From Pleurobrachia bachei (taxonomy: Eukaryota > Ctenophora > Tentaculata > Cydippida > Pleurobrachiidae), in NCBI GenBank assembly GCA_000695325.1, contig AVPN01001505.1, forward strand, positions 1 through 21,756: a stretch of DNA of 21,756 nucleotides. Reading direction: 5' to 3'. The notes below the pieces were generated by a model. The model worked only from the letters and a program-made list of their open reading frames with translations. It was not told where the DNA came from and made no database searches. This document shows positions 18,443-21,756 of this stretch, piece after piece. Position numbers and translations under genes: made by a program. Position 1 is the stretch's first letter, and each line of letters begins with the position of its first letter.

Positions 18443-20850
18443 TCACATTTTGGACTCTGAATGGTTCTTGCTATCCCTATTCCTCTTCTTCCTAGGAACA
18501 GGTGTTGCTGCACTGCTGGAAGGTGTCAACATTGCCTCCTTCTCTCGCTTCTTCTTGATCCTTTTAATCAGGGTTTCTATGTGAAGTGTCATGTTCTCAT
18601 TGTCGATATCCTCTGCAATGTTGTAACACGTTCTTTCGTCATAGTCCTGGAAAGAGGGAGTTGTGTTGCAGTGATATATTGGCTAGACCCCTCCCATGGA
18701 GTCATATCGAGGCAGAATATAGATGGAATGAGAGGAAATGAAAAACAACATTATACGACCCATGCTTGAATAACTTACCCTAGCTTCCAAGTTGGCGCCG
18801 TTCTCAGCAAGTCGAGTTAACATGTCAAAGTCGTTATTGTACACAGCCCAGCAGAGAGTTGAAACCTGGGGGAGGGGGAGTTAATAAACGGTAATTTGTC
18901 ATTTTGTCTACCAAGTACCGATCTAAAGAGGCTTCTGAGGATTACAATAAATCAGGAACAGTGACCGGGTGGAGTATAATAGCCCACATTGAGCTACTCT
19001 GAGAAATATTGAAGACCTCTTCCCCTACAATATATGACATCTTTCCCCGTAATATACCTCTAGATCGGGGGTAACACAAAGGTTGGCACCATTACTTCTC
19101 AACACTTTACAGACGTTATCGTGTTTGTGCTGAACTGCCTCAAACAGGGGTGAATAACCAAACCTGAAAGTAACGAGGCTTAGTCTCGCTGACATCCCCC
19201 TAATCCAGTCTCACGATTCATAAACAATATGATATAATAATAATAGGCTGAGGGAAACCTACCCTAGTACCCCGGGTAGGTAGTCTAGGTGCAACAATCC
19301 AAGATAATACAACTTTACCTGTCGAGGGCATTAGGATCTGCATTATTCCAAAGGAGTAGCTTCACAGAGTCTAGATCCCCGATGGAACAGGCAATATGGA
19401 GCGGTGTCCTGTTATCATAGTCTTTTACCTAGTGTTGTAATTAATGGCAATTATAATAGGTACAGTCGGACCCCGATTTACCGGGATGCTCGGGGGAAAG
19501 GGTTTTGCCCGGTAAATCGGGGTGCCCGGTATACCGGGGTGATATAACATAAATTTCCTATTTTGGGGGAAGTTCGTTTACCCTCCCGGTAAATCGGGGT
19601 TCCGGTAAATCGGGGCCCGGTAAATCGGGGTCCGACTGTAATAGGTAACCATGGTAACCATGATGTACACTTTATCAAGTTCGGTTTGACCCAGAACTGT
19701 TTCTTGAAACACCTTGTACTAGGTGCAGTATAGCAACATAATGACATGTCACTTACGTTTAGGTTCATCTCTCTGTGCACTAGACTCCCCAGCTTGTCAT
19801 GTTCCCTCATGTACACCAGTGCACAAATGAGAGAGGGTACCAGGGCCTGTAAATATAGATATCTTTGTAAACCTGAACTCTAAAGGATTTGTTTTATTCC
19901 GTGCTATTTACATGCTGAACAACACACACGGACAAAGATGTTCAATGGGAATAACCTGCTTTTTTAACATGCTACAAAACACAAGGGAGCTGTTAAGGGA
20001 GGAGTATTTTACTACGATTTTCTGACACAGCACTCACGCTACTTATTTGGCGCTTGCCGGCGCCACTGTAGCCGACTTTTGGCGCCTCAAGAAGCGGCGT
20101 TGCTTCAGTCTGTAATAAAGGAAAGGGAAATAGAGGAGATGTAGTGCGATATGAGCTATGACGAGGAAATGACTATGAATTATTCTCTGATTTGTAGGAT
20201 AATAATAATTCCCGGATTATACTGGCAACAAATACCTGATGACTATTTGAGTCATGAGTGTGATTACCAAAAAACACGAACACTTTACGCAGATCACAAG
20301 ACAGGAGAGAAATATACACCATGCCAAAGATATTTTATGAGGTCACCAAACGAAAAGCAACACTATTTTCAATGAATCACACCACTCTACCCACAAGCAG
20401 GGAACAGTATAAACACTACTAACCGCTCGCAGCTCCTTGGTGTTTTCCGCTTCTGATAGGGCCAATAGAACCGTCAATATGAGATCTGAGTCCAAGTTTT
20501 TAGCTGCAGACCTGAATATGGGAATTGGGTAATGTTTGGGAATGACAGGAGTCGGAGCTCTTCTATTAGCAGTTGCATGGATCAGTGGAGCACCGAGCAA
20601 GTGTAAATCCAGCACCCAATTTTTAATAGGTGATACGGGGAAGGGGGCACGCTGTTTTGACCATTAACTGATCGTATAACTCACCCAACGGGTCGAAGTG
20701 GTTGGTAGGGGAACTTGGTGGTTAAAACCTCAGCTGCTACCGTGTTTTCAATAACCAGAACTCCAAAGCAGTCCATTGGTTTTTGCCCCCAGCGGTCTGA
20801 AGGGCGGGGGATATTGGATTTAAAGTTCAAAGTGACTACTTTCCTTCCAC
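18443..20850 (-). CDS. Ankyrin-repeat protein, at least eight exons, start uncertain
   Basis: Exons in reading order (minus strand): 20685-20850 (or to 20860), 20424-20511, 20038-20109, 19757-19846, 19319-19428, 19058-19163, 18779-18865, 18443-18646, with GT-AG ends and continuous phase. The N-terminal part (RKVVTLNFKSNIPRPSDRWG, then KPMDCFGVLVIEN) matches no family I know. It is followed by about four ankyrin units: SLICALVYMREHDKLGSLV, DYDNRTPLHIACSIGDLDSV, FGYSPLFEAVQHKHDNVCKV, and STLCWAVYNNDFDMLTRLAE with DYDERTCYNIAE. The basic C-terminus (KRIKKKREKE, PRKKRNR) could be a nuclear localisation signal. The repeat pattern resembles the C-terminal ankyrin module of 60-kDa lysophospholipase/asparaginase (ASPG) and, less, of glutaminase, but no enzyme domain is visible and little room is left for one. 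An internal ATG at 20776 is in frame, yet coding-like sequence continues upstream, so a first exon may be missing. Confidence 0.82.
19463..19638. mobile_element. Non-autonomous DNA transposon (MITE-like) with perfect terminal inverted repeats
   Basis: The ends are perfect inverted repeats of 23 bases starting CAGTCGGACCCCGATTTACC; counting the adjacent TA gives 25. Exact TAATAGGTA lies on both sides (19454-19462 and 19639-19647), as expected for a 9-bp target duplication. The 176-bp interior holds further copies of CCGGTAAATCGGGG at 19508, 19585, 19602 and 19616 and a palindromic variant at 19525-19539. There is no transposase. CAGTCGG ends beside TA recall pogo/Tigger elements, whereas a 9-bp duplication is typical of Mutator-like elements. 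It lies in an ankyrin gene intron, between exons ending at 19428 and starting at 19757. Confidence 0.88.
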
Positions 20851-20860
20851 CTGCCACAGT

Positions 20861-21240
20861 CTGTCGTGGAATTAAAAGAGGAGGGTAATTTCAACCAGCT
20901 CAGCCGTCAGCCGAACATTAAAGTCATGGTCATTAACCGGCCAGTGGCCATCCAAATATTTTAACCAAATCCGAAAAACAAAATTTTACTTTTCACCATT
21001 ACATCGTTTAAGCTCACTCAATACCATCTCCAATTTAGTAAATTACCACTTTACAAACGAATTAGTCCCACCTGCCATTGACAGTGTTACGAATTATGGC
21101 CCACAGGTTTAAATTAAATTTTCACTTCTCTTACACAAAAGAGATCCAATTTTCATGAGAATCAGATTAGAATTCACCATTCCAGAAGTTCTCGAGATGG
21201 CGCTCTATAAAAGTAGTTCACAAAACCATAACCACGTAAA
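20861..21240. promoter_or_regulatory. Compact region between divergent ankyrin and protease genes
   Basis: About 380 bases separate the first recognised ankyrin exon (minus) from the protease ATG (plus). The protease promoter must lie here. The ankyrin promoter, and perhaps a small first exon, may also lie here, unless its first exon is beyond the protease gene. Two short ATG-led frames on the minus strand could be a first exon, but neither gives a strong donor. Confidence 0.4.
21206..21213 (+). promoter_or_regulatory. TATA box of the cathepsin L-like gene
   Basis: TATAAAAG lies 35 bases upstream of the ATG at 21241. With usual TATA spacing (about 25-30 bases), transcription would start near 21231-21240, leaving a 5' UTR of only a few bases. 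Confidence 0.6.
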
Positions 21241-21614
21241 ATGTTGTTCTTCATCGCATTGATCGTTTCTGCGGCGGCCTTCGACAAGGCCGGCCTAAAG
21301 TCTGGACTAGAGTCTGCCCAGGGCCAGCTTAGACTTTTCAACAACTGGATTTCTTCTGAGCAAAAGGATTTCGCTCTTGCTGAGAAGAGCTTCAGGTAAA
21401 CCTTGAAATTCCGGAAATTTAACAGTTATCCCCCATTTTCTATAGGGCAAACAATTTGTTACAGCCAATAATAATAAAATACTATTCCATATCACAGGTT
21501 CCGAATTTTCCGGGAGCACCTCAAGGAGATTGTAGAGATTAATGATGCCCAGGATGATTACGAACTGGATGCCAACTTCATGGCTGGTCTCACAAGTGAG
21601 GAGCAACAGCAGTG
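21241..21614 (+). CDS. Cathepsin L-like cysteine protease precursor, 3' partial (signal peptide and prodomain)
   Basis: Papain-family (C1A) endopeptidase precursor, normally secreted or lysosomal. Exon 1 is 21241-21395 and exon 2 is 21498-21614, joined in phase; the next exon lies outside the window. Residues 1-13 (MLFFIALIVSAAA) form a signal peptide. The I29 inhibitor prodomain follows: FNNWISSEQKDFA, then E-x3-R-x2-I-F-x2-H-x3-I-x3-N, the ERFNIN motif with His in place of its first Asn. NFMAGLTSEEQQQW corresponds to the NxFxDLTxEEF region of cathepsin L propeptides. The catalytic Cys, His and Asn would be in later exons, so activity cannot be judged. It could equally be another L-like member such as cathepsin S, K or V type; only the L-like class is supported. 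Confidence 0.87.
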
Positions 21615-21730
21615 GTAATAATTGATATTTGTTTTGTTTAGCGATCACTGTATTCTGTCGGTAGGGTTCGGCTGAGCAAGATTTTGTAAATAACATGGAC
21701 AAAATTAACAATTCGTCACCTTCAAGTAGA

Positions 21731-21756
21731 AAGGGTATATCTTGAGATATACCCTT
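21731..21756. repeat. Perfect short palindrome at the window end
   Basis: AAGGGTATATC and GATATACCCTT are perfect inverted arms of 11 bases around TTGA, ending exactly at the last base of the window. It lies in the protease intron after exon 2. It could be one side of a larger inverted repeat, or an end artefact if the contig stops here. Confidence 0.7.

Noticed and set aside
19478-19816. Minus-strand frame with repeated PRFTG units
   Set aside because: The repeats are translations of the inverted-repeat element's internal CCGGTAAATCGGGG motifs; only the part at 19757-19816 overlaps a real ankyrin exon.

Overview
The window is intron-rich eukaryotic nuclear DNA. Coding segments run from 19 to 296 bases and are separated by GT-AG introns of mostly 100-500 bases. 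The gene content points to an animal with motile cilia: an axonemal dynein intermediate chain, a class A-type seven-helix receptor, a cathepsin L-like protease and an ankyrin protein. A DD3-3 family gene, known to me from Dictyostelium and from scattered protists and invertebrates, suggests an early-branching or marine invertebrate animal. The species cannot be named from the sequence.

Layout. (1) 75-4936 (+): DNAI4/WDR78, 13 visible coding exons, with the 5' end outside the window. (2) 4937-6124: 3' UTR and intergenic DNA with a long imperfect hairpin, a dense CACGTG/TGACGTCA cluster, a second hairpin and GC-rich palindromic repeats. (3) 6125-11902 (+): a complete 16-exon DD3-3-family type I membrane protein of 793 aa. 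(4) 12401-14818 (-): a complete eight-exon receptor of 353 aa, convergent with DD3-3, with substitutions at the DRY, CWxP and NPxxY sites. (5) 14819-18442: about 3.6 kb with no confident gene; it holds one orphan 177-codon open frame and two possible short exons. (6) 18443-20850 (-): an ankyrin-repeat gene of at least eight exons, with a terminal-inverted-repeat element in one intron. (7) 20861-21240: a compact region between divergent genes. (8) 21241-21614 (+): the first two exons of a cathepsin L-like protease, which runs off the window. A perfect short palindrome ends the window.

The genes are functionally unrelated and nothing suggests an operon or cluster. The most unusual features lie in and around the DD3-3 gene. 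A family of 55-75 bp GC-rich palindromes has four or five copies between 5.6 and 10.7 kb. A 46-bp tandem array copies the end of exon 9 together with its splice donor. A polybasic furin-like site precedes the membrane anchor. The divergent receptor and the 9-bp-flanked inverted-repeat element in the ankyrin gene are also worth attention. I did not find a new multi-gene system. All gene models were assembled by eye from open frames, splice signals and phase continuity.
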